From Gorillibacterium timonense (GTDB lineage: Bacteria; Bacillota; Bacilli; Paenibacillales; NBRC-103111): a stretch of 64,000 bases of DNA. The stretch spans positions 1,488,001 to 1,552,000 of the forward strand of contig NZ_LN881724.1 in assembly GCF_001457415.1 (NCBI RefSeq), given 5' to 3'. The notes under the pieces are model-generated. The model did no database searches and was not told the DNA's origin. It worked only from the letters and a program-made list of their open reading frames with translations. Position 1 is the stretch's first letter, and each line of letters begins with the position of its first letter. A program made the translations under genes and the position numbers. This document shows positions 23,872-33,642 of the stretch, piece after piece.

Positions 23872-25215
23872 ATGCGCACAGTCGATCTGATCCAGAAGAA
23901 ACGCGACGGGCATGAACTGTCCGAGGAAGAGATCGCTTTTCTCATTGATGGATACACAAAGGGGGAAATCCCCGATTATCAAATGGCCGCTTGGGCGATG
24001 GCGGTTTATTTTCAAGGCATGACGGCGGCAGAGACGGCCCAGCTCACGATGGCGATGGTCCGCTCGGGCGAACAGATGGATCTGAGCGGAATCCCTGGAG
24101 TGAAGGTCGACAAGCATTCCACGGGGGGAGTTGGCGATACGACGAGCCTGCTGCTCGTTCCGCTCCTTGCCGCTGCCGGGGTTCCGGTCGCCAAAATGTC
24201 AGGCCGCGGCCTTGGGCATACGGGCGGAACCATCGATAAGCTGGAAGCCATACCGGGATTCCGCACCGAGCTGACGCGGGACGAATTCATCGATCAAGTG
24301 AAAGCGGTCGGAGCTTCGATCATTGGACAATCCGGCAACTTCACTCCGGCCGACAAGAAGCTGTATGGCCTGCGCGATGTTACCGCGACAGTGAATTCCA
24401 TTCCGCTCATCGCAAGCTCCATCATGAGCAAGAAGATCGCTGCGGGAGCGGATGCCATCCTCCTCGATGTGAAGACGGGCGGCGGCGCCTTCATGAAGAC
24501 GCTCGACGATTCGATCAAGCTGGCGCAAGCGATGGTCGCCATCGGCACGGAAGTCGGCAGGGAGACCGTAGCGCTCATCACCGGTATGGAACAGCCGCTC
24601 GGCAGCTCCGTAGGCAATGCGCTTGAGGTGAAGGAAGCGATTGAAGCCCTGCATGGCCTTGGTTCGCCTCGGCTGCAGGAAGTAGCCCTGACGCTCGGTT
24701 CCCATATGCTCGTGCTCGGCAGGAAAGCGAGTGATTTGGCCGAAGCGCGGAAGACCTTAGCCGAACGGATTACCGACGGCTCTGCGCTTGCGAAGCTGAA
24801 GGAGCTGGCTACTGCTCAGGGAGGAGATGCCTCGGTCATCGACGATCCGTCGCTTTTGCCGGCGGCTTCCCGTGTGGAAGTGATCCCTTCCGGCGAAGAT
24901 GGATACGTGCAGGCCATCGAAGCGGAAGAGATCGGATTGGCTGCGATGATGCTGGGAGCGGGGAGGCCGACGAAGGAGGCCAATATCGATCTGGCGGTCG
25001 GCATCGTTCTTCACAAGGGGATCGGAGACGCTGTGAAAAAAGGTGAACCGCTTGCGGAGCTTCATGTCAACTCGCCTGAGCCTGTGGTGGCGGAGGTTGT
25101 TGACCGGGTGATTCGAGCTTTTACGCTGTCTTCGCAGCCGGTTGAGAAGCCGCCTTTGGTCTATGCGGTTGTCTCGAAGAATGGCGTGGAACGGCTGGAC
25201 GGTGTCCGCACATGA
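23872..25215 (+). CDS. pdp: Pyrimidine-nucleoside phosphorylase
   Basis: A 447-residue enzyme that phosphorolyses uridine, thymidine and deoxyuridine, giving base and (deoxy)ribose 1-phosphate. The family signature is seen as [33 protein letters not shown] is the phosphate-binding loop, and [20 protein letters not shown] belongs to the substrate site. The C-terminal small domain ([23 protein letters not shown]) is typical. Downstream of deoB it forms a salvage pair. Its end overlaps lipL by four bases (ATGA). Confidence 0.92.
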   Translation: MRTVDLIQKKRDGHELSEEEIAFLIDGYTKGEIPDYQMAAWAMAVYFQGMTAAETAQLTMAMVRSGEQMDLSGIPGVKVDKHSTGGVGDTTSLLLVPLLAAAGVPVAKMSGRGLGHTGGTIDKLEAIPGFRTELTRDEFIDQVKAVGASIIGQSGNFTPADKKLYGLRDVTATVNSIPLIASSIMSKKIAAGADAILLDVKTGGGAFMKTLDDSIKLAQAMVAIGTEVGRETVALITGMEQPLGSSVGNALEVKEAIEALHGLGSPRLQEVALTLGSHMLVLGRKASDLAEARKTLAERITDGSALAKLKELATAQGGDASVIDDPSLLPAASRVEVIPSGEDGYVQAIEAEEIGLAAMMLGAGRPTKEANIDLAVGIVLHKGIGDAVKKGEPLAELHVNSPEPVVAEVVDRVIRAFTLSSQPVEKPPLVYAVVSKNGVERLDGVRT

Positions 25216-26150
25216 GCGATTCACCGAGCCGAATGAGCGACAAGAGCTGCTGCCAAGACGAAATGCTGGCCAAACCGTTGGTTTGGCCAGATCCGCTGGA
25301 GCTTCTCGACCGATCCGCCGAATTGGACGACTCGGATATCGCCCTCCCTTTCGCGCTCGATGAGCTGCTTTGCAAGCGCGTTGGAGAAGGAGGACAGCCG
25401 ATCGTTCACCTGTGGCGGCATCCCCGGGCATTCGTGATGGGGCTTCGGGACAGAAGGCTGCCGCATGCCGAGGAAGCCATGAACGGGTTGAAGGAACAAG
25501 GCTATCAGGTTCTTGTGCGCAATTCGGGAGGAGCGGCAGTACCGCTTGATCCCGGGGTCGTCAATGTCTCGCTGATCCTGCCGAATCCGACGAGGTCGCT
25601 TGCCTTCCGCCAAGACTTCCGCTATATGGTGGAGCTCGTCAAAGGAGCGCTCGCCGCGTCCGGGAGAACGGTGGAAGCGGGAGAGATTGGCGGCGCTTAT
25701 TGTCCCGGCGATTATGACCTAAGCATCGACGGACGGAAGTTTTGCGGGATCGCACAGCGCAGACAAACCAAAGCGTTCGTCGTCCAGGGCTTTATCGTCG
25801 CCGATGGCAGTGGGAAAGCCAGAGCGGAGCTTGTCCGCTGGTTCTACGAACGAGCGGTGGGAGCGTCAACTGCCAGAGTGGTGGAGCCTGTTCCTCAACC
25901 ATCGAGCGGCAGCCCGATCGAAAGCTCCCAGTCCGTTGACAGCCGGGAACCGGATTACCCCGTGGTCCATCCGGAGACGATGGCTAGCCTCATCGAGCTC
26001 GGGGTTCCGGATGGCGCTGAAGGTTTTCTGTCCGGGATGCTGGGTTGGCTTCAGAAACAGGGCCAAGTGATACGGCTTGACGGTTCGGGTGTTTCACCGG
26101 AGGATGCAGAAGCGATGATAATGAAGCTGCGCAGCAGATACGATAGGTGA
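25212..26150 (+). CDS. lipL: Octanoyl-[GcvH]:protein N-octanoyltransferase, LipL-like
   Basis: A 312-residue member of the lipoate ligase/biotin ligase fold. LipL moves octanoyl or lipoyl groups from GcvH to E2 subunits. The conserved [21 protein letters not shown] is present, and [25 protein letters not shown] contains the expected acyl-thioester Cys (YCPG) and the lysine of [10 protein letters not shown]. The ending (about 220-270) is serine-rich and variable. Overlapping the pdp stop by four bases, it is probably co-expressed with nucleoside salvage genes, an odd partnership. The E2 clients BkdB and PdhC are encoded in the same window. Confidence 0.82.
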   Translation: MSDSPSRMSDKSCCQDEMLAKPLVWPDPLELLDRSAELDDSDIALPFALDELLCKRVGEGGQPIVHLWRHPRAFVMGLRDRRLPHAEEAMNGLKEQGYQVLVRNSGGAAVPLDPGVVNVSLILPNPTRSLAFRQDFRYMVELVKGALAASGRTVEAGEIGGAYCPGDYDLSIDGRKFCGIAQRRQTKAFVVQGFIVADGSGKARAELVRWFYERAVGASTARVVEPVPQPSSGSPIESSQSVDSREPDYPVVHPETMASLIELGVPDGAEGFLSGMLGWLQKQGQVIRLDGSGVSPEDAEAMIMKLRSRYDR

Positions 26151-26241
26151 AAATAATCACAATTAATAATCGAATCTGGATTGGTACAGAGGATTTGCTA
26201 AGGAATTAAATCAAAGTCTGGAACTGTCCCGATCATGCACG

Positions 26242-26294
26242 AAGGACCTCACCCCCCCACCGTAAAGTGGAGAGTGAGGTCCTTTCTTTTTTTC
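26242..26294 (+). terminator. Terminator after lipL
   Basis: AAGGACCTCAC (26242-26252) pairs with GTGAGGTCCTT (26274-26284), then TCTTTTTTTC. Confidence 0.85.
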
Positions 26295-26300
26295 TTGGGA

Positions 26301-27029
26301 TTAGCCAAGAAAGTGGCGGATTCCTTCCGCAAGCCGGTTTTGCCAAAAGCCCCAAAGGTGCTTGCCGTCCGCTTCGACATAGGCCGTATCCGCTCCGCGC
26401 TCCTCCAAAAGCTTCTTGGCTTTGCGGTTACAGTCCAGGAAGTCAAAGGTTCCCCGGTCTGTTTTGACCTCCTCCTCCTGAAGACCGATCAGTTGGTACA
26501 GCTCCAAGCGGGACAAATCGGTTTCCTGCTCCAGCCTTTGGAGGGTGGGCTGCAAAAAGGCGCCGGATAGGGACAGTATCTTGTGAAAGAGCTCTGGGTA
26601 ATCCAATGCAAGATGCAGAGAAACGGTGGCTCCAAGCGAGTCGCCTGCGAGAATGCGACCTTCCGCTTCGTTTTGTACGGGGAATTCCCGCTCAATGGAA
26701 GGAAGAACTTCTTCCACGACAAACCGGCTATAAGCGGTAAATCGGCTTCCGTCCGGAGAGTATTCTTCCGTGCGTACCGGCAGATCGACTTCAATTCCAA
26801 CGATAACCGGTGAAACAATTCCTTCTTCTAGGACAAGATAATTGGTATGGGTGGCAATCCGGCCAAAGTTAAGGAATTCCAGACCGTCCTGGCAGTAGAT
26901 GACCGGATAGGTAGCTAGCTCCGTGTAGCCGGGCGGCAGGTATACCCACAAACTCCGTTCCTTTTGGAGGTGACTTGAGGCGATCTGCCGTTTGAGTATG
27001 GTTCTTTTGTTGTATGACGCGCTGTCCAA
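26301..27029 (-). CDS. Alpha/beta-hydrolase, esterase D/enterochelin esterase-like
   Basis: A 242-residue cytoplasmic hydrolase of the putative-esterase group. The nucleophile elbow is GDSLGA, a HIS candidate lies in DGKHLWGFWQ near the end, and the start RSLWVYLPPGYTE ... YPVIYCQDG is typical of the Fes/YbbA-like family. No signal peptide is visible, so it acts inside the cell; the substrate is unknown. TTG 27029 follows AAAGGGGG by eight bases. It is divergent from the pdh operon and separated from it by 260 AT-rich bases. Confidence 0.75.
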   Translation of the reverse strand: MDSASYNKRTILKRQIASSHLQKERSLWVYLPPGYTELATYPVIYCQDGLEFLNFGRIATHTNYLVLEEGIVSPVIVGIEVDLPVRTEEYSPDGSRFTAYSRFVVEEVLPSIEREFPVQNEAEGRILAGDSLGATVSLHLALDYPELFHKILSLSGAFLQPTLQRLEQETDLSRLELYQLIGLQEEEVKTDRGTFDFLDCNRKAKKLLEERGADTAYVEADGKHLWGFWQNRLAEGIRHFLG

Positions 27030-27251
27030 AAACCGATCCCCCTTTGTACAAGTTGTTGTTCAACAATTCTTCAATTATAACAAGTTCATGTTCGATTCAC
27101 CATTTTTTCGAACGGGTAATAACTAGGCGAGGTGTTTCAACTGTATCACTAATATTATAACGCTGTTTCGTAACAGATGATTAAAATAATGTGATAAAGT
27201 TAACTTTTTTAGTGGCTTTTTTGCTGAGACAGTATTATAATATCGGTATAA

Positions 27252-28355
<1,104 letters not shown>

Positions 28356-28481
28356 TCCTTGCCTGATCCAGCTTCCCGGTCGGCATGACCAATGCGCCGG
28401 GTTTGGCTGAATAATAGAAAATAGCGGCATCACACAAGCAAGATTAGAACCCTGTGTAACTTAAGGAGGATATCGGTTGTC

Positions 28482-29462
28482 ATGGCCCAAATGAACCTGA
28501 AAGAAGCGATCCGCGACGCCATCCGCGTCGAGTTGAAACGCGATGAGAACGTGCTCCTGTTTGGAGAAGACGTTGGACATGTAGGCGGCGTCTTCCGTGC
28601 GACGGAAGGGCTGCAAAAGGAATTCGGCGAAGAGCGAGTCTTCGATACGCCGCTAGCGGAATCGGCGATCGGCGGCCTTGCGGTCGGCCTCGCTGTTCAA
28701 GGCTTCCGTCCCATCGCCGAGATTCAATTCGTCGGCTTTATCTATGAAGCGCTGGACCAAATGCTTGTTCAATCCGCTCGTCTGCGCTACCGCTCCGGCG
28801 GCCGCTATAACGCCCCGATCGTATTCCGTACTCCGTTCGGCGGAGGCGTCAAAGCAGCTGAGCTGCATACCGACTCGCTGGAAGGCTTGGCCATCCAAAC
28901 CCCCGGTATCAAGGTTGTCATTCCTTCCAATCCTTACGATGCCAAGGGCTTGATGATCTCGGCCATCCGCGACAACGACCCGGTCTTCTTCATGGAGCAT
29001 CTGAATCTGTACCATGCGTTCCGTGCGGAAGTTCCGGAAGGCGAGTACACCGTGCCGATCGGCAAAGCCAATGTTGTTCGCGAAGGCAAGCACGCGACGA
29101 TCTTGACCTACGGCCAAATGGTTCACAAATCCTTGCAAGCGGCGGAAGAGATCAAGAAATCGCGCGGAGTGGAAGTAGAGGTCATCGACCTGCGCACGCT
29201 CAGTCCGCTTGACATCGATACCATCGTCGAATCGATCAAGAAGACGAATCGCGCCATCGTCGTTCAAGAAGCTCAACGCATGGCTGGTGCGGCTCCGGAG
29301 ATCATCGCGCAAATCAATGAAAAAGCCATTCTTCACCTGGAAGCACCGGTTCTTCGCGTAGGCGCTCCGGATACCATCTATCCGTTTGCCCAAATCGAAG
29401 ATTCCTGGCTGCCGAATCCGGCTCGCATTGTGGAAGGCTTGAATAAAGTTCTGGACTTTTAA
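28482..29462 (+). CDS. pdhB: Pyruvate dehydrogenase E1 beta
   Basis: 326 residues, the E1 partner of PdhA. Order: [36 protein letters not shown], a central [19 protein letters not shown] with the active-site histidine, and a C-terminal domain with [12 protein letters not shown] and [16 protein letters not shown]. Compared with BkdAB it lacks the HSQCTES segment, which separates the two beta subunits. AAGGAGG lies about 12 bases before ATG 28482, a long spacing; ATG 28491 (three codons in) is an alternative. Confidence 0.93.
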   Translation: MAQMNLKEAIRDAIRVELKRDENVLLFGEDVGHVGGVFRATEGLQKEFGEERVFDTPLAESAIGGLAVGLAVQGFRPIAEIQFVGFIYEALDQMLVQSARLRYRSGGRYNAPIVFRTPFGGGVKAAELHTDSLEGLAIQTPGIKVVIPSNPYDAKGLMISAIRDNDPVFFMEHLNLYHAFRAEVPEGEYTVPIGKANVVREGKHATILTYGQMVHKSLQAAEEIKKSRGVEVEVIDLRTLSPLDIDTIVESIKKTNRAIVVQEAQRMAGAAPEIIAQINEKAILHLEAPVLRVGAPDTIYPFAQIEDSWLPNPARIVEGLNKVLDF

Positions 29463-29480
29463 TACAAGGAGGATAAGCTT

Positions 29481-30839
29481 GTGGCCAGATTTGAATATAA
29501 GTTTCCTGAACTGGGCGAAGGCCTGCATGAAGGCGAAATCGTCAAGATTCATATTAACGTCGGTGATACGGTGACCGATGAAGACATCATCATGGACGTC
29601 CAAAACGACAAAGCCGTCGTCGAGGTTCCTTGTCCGGTTAACGGGAAGGTATTGGAAGTCCGCGTGAAGGACGGACAGGTTTGCCACGTTGGCGAAGTTG
29701 TCGCCGTCATTGACGCGGAAGGCGATCTACCCGATCAGCCGGTTGATGAATCCCAAGATAGCGGCACGACCCATGCCCCCGAGAGCGAAGAGCAGATCAA
29801 GGGCAACATCGGGCAAGCCGTCGTCGAAAATGTAAAAGATCCGGCAATCGATGCACAGCCAGTTGCTCAAGCAGCGGCCGCAGCACCAGCCAAAGACCCG
29901 TCCGAAGTGCTCGCCACTCCGAGCGTGCGCAAGCTGGCTCGTGAGAAAGGCGTGAACATCGGTGCCGTTCCGGCTACCGGCAAGAACGAGCACGTCACCC
30001 GTGAGGACGTTCTGGCCTTCGCCGAAGGCAAGACCGCTCCGGCTGTCGCTCCCCAAGCTGCAGCATCGGCTGCTCCTGCTGCAGAAGCGGCTCCACAAGC
30101 CGCCAAGGCTGCCCCGGCATCGGTACCTGCAGGTCCTGGCGAAGAAGAGCGCGTACCGTTCAAGGGCATTCGCAAGGTGATCGCGAACGCCATGGTGAAG
30201 TCCGCTTACACCGCTCCGCACGTCACCTTGATGGACGAAGTGGACGTCACCAAGCTGGTTGAGTTCCGCAACCGCATGAAGCCGCTCGCCGAGAAGAAGG
30301 GCGTTAAGGTAACCTACCTGCCGTTCATCGTCAAGGCATTGGTCGCGGCATGCCGCGAATTCCCGATCTTGAACTCGACGCTGGATGAAGCTGCAGGCGA
30401 GATCGTGCTTAAGAAGTACTACAACATCGGAATCGCCACGGATACCGACAACGGCTTGATCGTTCCGGTCATCCATGACGCGGACCGCAAGAATCTGTTC
30501 AAGATTGCCGAATCGATTAAGGACTTGGCTTCCCGCGGTCGTGATGGCAAGCTCGCTCCGAACGAAATGAAGGGAAGCACCATCTCCATCACCAACATCG
30601 GCTCTGCCGGCGGCATGTTCTTCACCCCGATCATCAACTTCCCCGAAGTGGCGATCTTGGGTACCGGACGCATCACCGAGAAGCCGGTTGTGCGCAATGG
30701 AGAAGTCGTGGCCGCTCCGGTCATGGCGTTGTCTCTCAGCTTTGACCACCGCCTGATTGACGGTGCGACGGCCCAGAACTTCCTCAATCTGGTGAAGAAC
30801 CTGTTGGCCGATCCTGATCTGTTCCTTATGGAGGTGTAA
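29481..30839 (+). CDS. pdhC: Pyruvate dehydrogenase E2, dihydrolipoamide acetyltransferase
   Basis: 452 residues with a single lipoyl domain (Lys44 in [12 protein letters not shown]), a subunit-binding domain (about 137-175, [22 protein letters not shown]), an alanine/proline-rich linker and the catalytic domain ending with [15 protein letters not shown]. It forms the 60-subunit core of the complex by family analogy. GTG 29481 follows AAGGAGG. The lipoyl lysine is a client for LipL at 25.2 kb. The linker is about 40 residues, shorter than in BkdB. Confidence 0.93.
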   Translation: MARFEYKFPELGEGLHEGEIVKIHINVGDTVTDEDIIMDVQNDKAVVEVPCPVNGKVLEVRVKDGQVCHVGEVVAVIDAEGDLPDQPVDESQDSGTTHAPESEEQIKGNIGQAVVENVKDPAIDAQPVAQAAAAAPAKDPSEVLATPSVRKLAREKGVNIGAVPATGKNEHVTREDVLAFAEGKTAPAVAPQAAASAAPAAEAAPQAAKAAPASVPAGPGEEERVPFKGIRKVIANAMVKSAYTAPHVTLMDEVDVTKLVEFRNRMKPLAEKKGVKVTYLPFIVKALVAACREFPILNSTLDEAAGEIVLKKYYNIGIATDTDNGLIVPVIHDADRKNLFKIAESIKDLASRGRDGKLAPNEMKGSTISITNIGSAGGMFFTPIINFPEVAILGTGRITEKPVVRNGEVVAAPVMALSLSFDHRLIDGATAQNFLNLVKNLLADPDLFLMEV

Positions 30840-30845
30840 GCGATC

Positions 30846-32255
30846 ATGGTAGTAGGTGACGCTTCTGTAGATATTGACGTAGTGGTAATCGGTGCGGGAC
30901 CTGGCGGCTATGTGGCCGCCATCCGCGCCGCACAGCTCGGCAAGAGCGTGCTTGTCGTGGAAAAAGAATACATCGGCGGGGTTTGCTTGAATGTAGGGTG
31001 TATCCCTTCCAAGGCTCTGATCTCGGCAGGCCATCAGCTTGAAACGATCCAGCATGCAACCGATATCGGGATCAGCGCGGGAGAAACGAAAGTGGATTGG
31101 GACAAGGTTCAGGAATGGAAAGGCTCCGTCGTCAAGAAGCTTACCGGCGGCGTAGGAGCCCTGCTCAAGAAGAACAAAATCCAAGTCTATAACGGCGAAG
31201 CGATGTTCATCAACGAGCAGGAAATCCGCGTGTTCAATGACGAAGGTCAAGCGCGCTACCGCTTCAAGGACTGCATCATCGCCGTCGGCTCCCGGCCGAT
31301 CGAGCTGAAGGCATTCCCCTTCGGCCCGCGGATCGTATCGTCGACCGGTGCGCTTGCTCTTAAAGAAATTCCGAAGAGCCTCGTGGTCATCGGCGGCGGC
31401 TACATCGGCATCGAGCTCAGCCAAGCGCTGGCCAAATTCGGCACGAAGCTGACGATTCTGGAAGGCTCGGGAACGATCTTACCCGGCTTCGAGAAAGACC
31501 TGTCCCAACTGGTCGTCAAGAAGCTGAAGGCATCTGGCGCTGAAATCTACACGGAAGCGATGGCGCAATCGTCTGAAGTCACCGACAAGGACGTCACCGT
31601 CACCTTCACCGTGAAGGGCGAAGAGAAGAAGGTAACTGCCGATTATGTGCTGGTGACCGTCGGACGCCGCCCGAACACCGACAACGAAGACTTCGGTCTT
31701 GGCATGATCGGCATCGAGATGGGCGATCGCGGCTTGATCAAGGTTGACAAGCAGGGCCGCACCAACAAGCCGCACATCTACGCCATCGGCGACATCGTCG
31801 CTGGACCGGCCCTCGCCCACAAAGCCTCCTACGAAGGCAAAGTAGCGGCGGAAGCCATCGGCGGATTGCCGAGTGAAGTCGAATACCGGGCCATCCCGCT
31901 CGTCGTCTTCTCCGATCCCGAGATCTCCAGTGTCGGTCTCAGCGAGACGGAAGCCAAGGAAAAGGGAATCGACGTCAAGGTATCCAAATTCCCGTTCGTG
32001 GGCAACGGCCGTGCACTGTCGCTTAACGCAGGAGAAGGCTTCATGAAGCTCGTTACGGCGAAGGATACCGGCCTTGTGCTCGGCTGCCAAATCGTCGGCA
32101 TCGAAGCCTCCAATCTGATCGCCGAGCTCGGTCTCGCGATTGAGATGGGCGCAACTGCCGAAGACATCGCTCTCACCATCCACGCTCACCCGACCCTGGG
32201 CGAGATCACGATGGAAGCGGCGGAGGTCGCCCTCGGCCATCCCATTCACATCTAA
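30846..32255 (+). CDS. pdhD: Dihydrolipoyl dehydrogenase (E3) of pyruvate dehydrogenase
   Basis: 469 residues; FAD-binding GAGPGG (16-21), redox disulfide Cys47/Cys52 in GGVCLNVGC, NAD-binding VVIGGGYIGIELSQ, second FAD motif IYAIGDIVAGPALAHKA, and the ending HAHPTLGEI with the His-Glu pair. ATG 30846 is nine bases after GGAGGTG in the end of pdhC. As last gene of the operon it is the E3 of PDH and probably also of the oxoglutarate complex, whose genes are not here. LpdV at 1.8 kb is the dedicated branched-chain form. Confidence 0.94.
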   Translation: MVVGDASVDIDVVVIGAGPGGYVAAIRAAQLGKSVLVVEKEYIGGVCLNVGCIPSKALISAGHQLETIQHATDIGISAGETKVDWDKVQEWKGSVVKKLTGGVGALLKKNKIQVYNGEAMFINEQEIRVFNDEGQARYRFKDCIIAVGSRPIELKAFPFGPRIVSSTGALALKEIPKSLVVIGGGYIGIELSQALAKFGTKLTILEGSGTILPGFEKDLSQLVVKKLKASGAEIYTEAMAQSSEVTDKDVTVTFTVKGEEKKVTADYVLVTVGRRPNTDNEDFGLGMIGIEMGDRGLIKVDKQGRTNKPHIYAIGDIVAGPALAHKASYEGKVAAEAIGGLPSEVEYRAIPLVVFSDPEISSVGLSETEAKEKGIDVKVSKFPFVGNGRALSLNAGEGFMKLVTAKDTGLVLGCQIVGIEASNLIAELGLAIEMGATAEDIALTIHAHPTLGEITMEAAEVALGHPIHI

Positions 32256-32317
32256 GCCGGTCAGCTTCGCCTTTCGATAGGCGAAGCCTCCGGATGGTTT
32301 CCTCCATAAATAGATGA

Positions 32318-32370
32318 AATAAGGACCTTCATCGCCACTTGTTCAGCGGCTTTGAAGGTCCTTATTGCGT
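32318..32370. terminator. Terminator between pdhD and the HD-domain gene
   Basis: AATAAGGACCTTCA (32318-32331) pairs exactly with TGAAGGTCCTTATT (32353-32366); loop of about 21 bases. T/A content at both edges suits two converging genes. A smaller hairpin (CTTCGCC/GGCGAAG, 32270-32286) precedes it. Confidence 0.7.
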
Positions 32371-32406
32371 AGAGACGTGTAATAGAACACAAGGGATGTA
32401 TGCCGT

Positions 32407-33453
32407 TTATGCCTTCGTGGATCTCCTTGTTCTTGGCTTTCTTTTTGTGGCCGGAGTCTCAACAAGCGTTTCAGCGGGTGTGTTTGTCGGAGCTTCGAAT
32501 TCCGCACGATCCGCATTCGCAGCAGATCCTTTCGCGGTTCGTCTCCTTGTTTTTGTCGGAGGACGGTTTGCTTCCGCTGCTACGGTGGCTTCGGTTACGG
32601 CTAACTTAGCAGATTCACCCTTAGCCTCTACTACAGCCGCCTTCTCGGTTGAATCATCCTTAGCGTCAACAACAGGCTTCCCGGCTGCTCCATCCTGAGC
32701 GTCAGCCACTGTTTCATCGGCTGGCAATCCGGCTGCTTTCGCAGCGGTTCCTTTAGGGCCTCTCTTCCTCGGTTTTGCAGGAGGAAGCTTTTCGACGGCA
32801 GCCTCTTCAGCTGTATCTGAGGGTTCCGCCGTCCCAATGACATCGTCCGCAGCTGTCTTTGCAGCCGGTGCAAGGTCAGCTTCCGCAGTTTCTTCCACAG
32901 ATCCAGTTAAGCTGGCGCTTGGCTTCTCTGCGTCCTCCAGCTCAGCTGTTAAGCTGGCATAGGATACCGACTCGGGCTTCAAAATCGCTTCCGCAGCCTG
33001 CGGATCGGCCTCTTCCGGCTCGGGCTCCGGAAATCCTCCTAGCAGGGTATCGAGGGCTCGGCTGTATTTTTTCAGCCGATCTTTGTCCTTTGATGATTTC
33101 TTGCGATTGCGCAGGGGAGCCATGTTGTCCTGGAGATCAAGAATTTTTACGCGACGCGCCAAGGAATTTTGCTTGATGCGGAGAATAAAATCCTCGTAGG
33201 ATTCTTTCTTTCGCCGGGAGAGAGCGTCGATCGCACTTACGATCCGCTCGTCGAAGCCTTCCTCCCGGAGTTGCTCAAGGGTGAGATCGGTGTCTTCGAT
33301 GGTGTCGTGAAGAACGGCGATGATTTGCTCATCCTCTGTCAACGCGTTCAACATCAGACGCAGCGGGTGAAACAGATAAGGCTGGTTTCCTTTGTCCTTT
33401 TGTCCATCGTGATGCTTGGCGGCAAGTACGATCGCTCGGGTTAACGTTGCCAT
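32407..33453 (-). CDS. SpoT/Mesh1-like HD-domain hydrolase with long basic-acidic disordered tail
   Basis: A 348-residue protein. Residues 1-140 form an HD domain of the RelA/SpoT hydrolase type with the expected metal ligands: His29 (YLFHPLRLM), His49-Asp50 (VLHDTIEDT), Glu53/Asp54, and Asp106 in KILDLQDNM. No synthetase, TGS or ACT domain follows. Residues about 141-348 are low complexity, rich in Ala, Glu, Lys and Thr, with basic clusters KPRKRGPKG, KTRRRTAKG and KRKPRTRRSTKA that resemble AT-hooks or histone H1 tails. ATG 33453 follows AAAGGA by nine bases; ATG 33459 is possible. It is divergent from ppk1. (p)ppGpp hydrolysis is inferred only. Confidence 0.7.
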   Translation of the reverse strand: MATLTRAIVLAAKHHDGQKDKGNQPYLFHPLRLMLNALTEDEQIIAVLHDTIEDTDLTLEQLREEGFDERIVSAIDALSRRKKESYEDFILRIKQNSLARRVKILDLQDNMAPLRNRKKSSKDKDRLKKYSRALDTLLGGFPEPEPEEADPQAAEAILKPESVSYASLTAELEDAEKPSASLTGSVEETAEADLAPAAKTAADDVIGTAEPSDTAEEAAVEKLPPAKPRKRGPKGTAAKAAGLPADETVADAQDGAAGKPVVDAKDDSTEKAAVVEAKGESAKLAVTEATVAAEANRPPTKTRRRTAKGSAANADRAEFEAPTNTPAETLVETPATKRKPRTRRSTKA

Positions 33454-33642
33454 TCCCATTCATCCTTTCCATCCATCGGAAATCAAGACTTTGGAGCGCT
33501 TTTTTCCATTTTCCCATATTTTCTGAAAGAAAGATATTCCTTCCGTTTCAAACTCATTAATATCGGCTTAACAATTCCATGGCATACTAGAAGTGAATAC
33601 CGAATCTTGTCGACGTAGGACGTCGAAAACGGGTGGTACATA

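Noticed and set aside
28653-29687. A 344-codon open frame opposite pdhB
   Set aside because: Shadow of pdhB with no supporting start or family.
29727-31424. A 565-codon open frame on the - strand opposite pdhC-pdhD
   Set aside because: It is antisense to two well-identified genes, has no ribosome binding site and no recognisable domain; long antisense frames are common in GC-rich conserved genes.
32268-32290. Hairpin directly after pdhD as the terminator
   Set aside because: Stem CTTCGCC/GGCGAAG has no T tract; the longer element at 32318-32370 is the better candidate.
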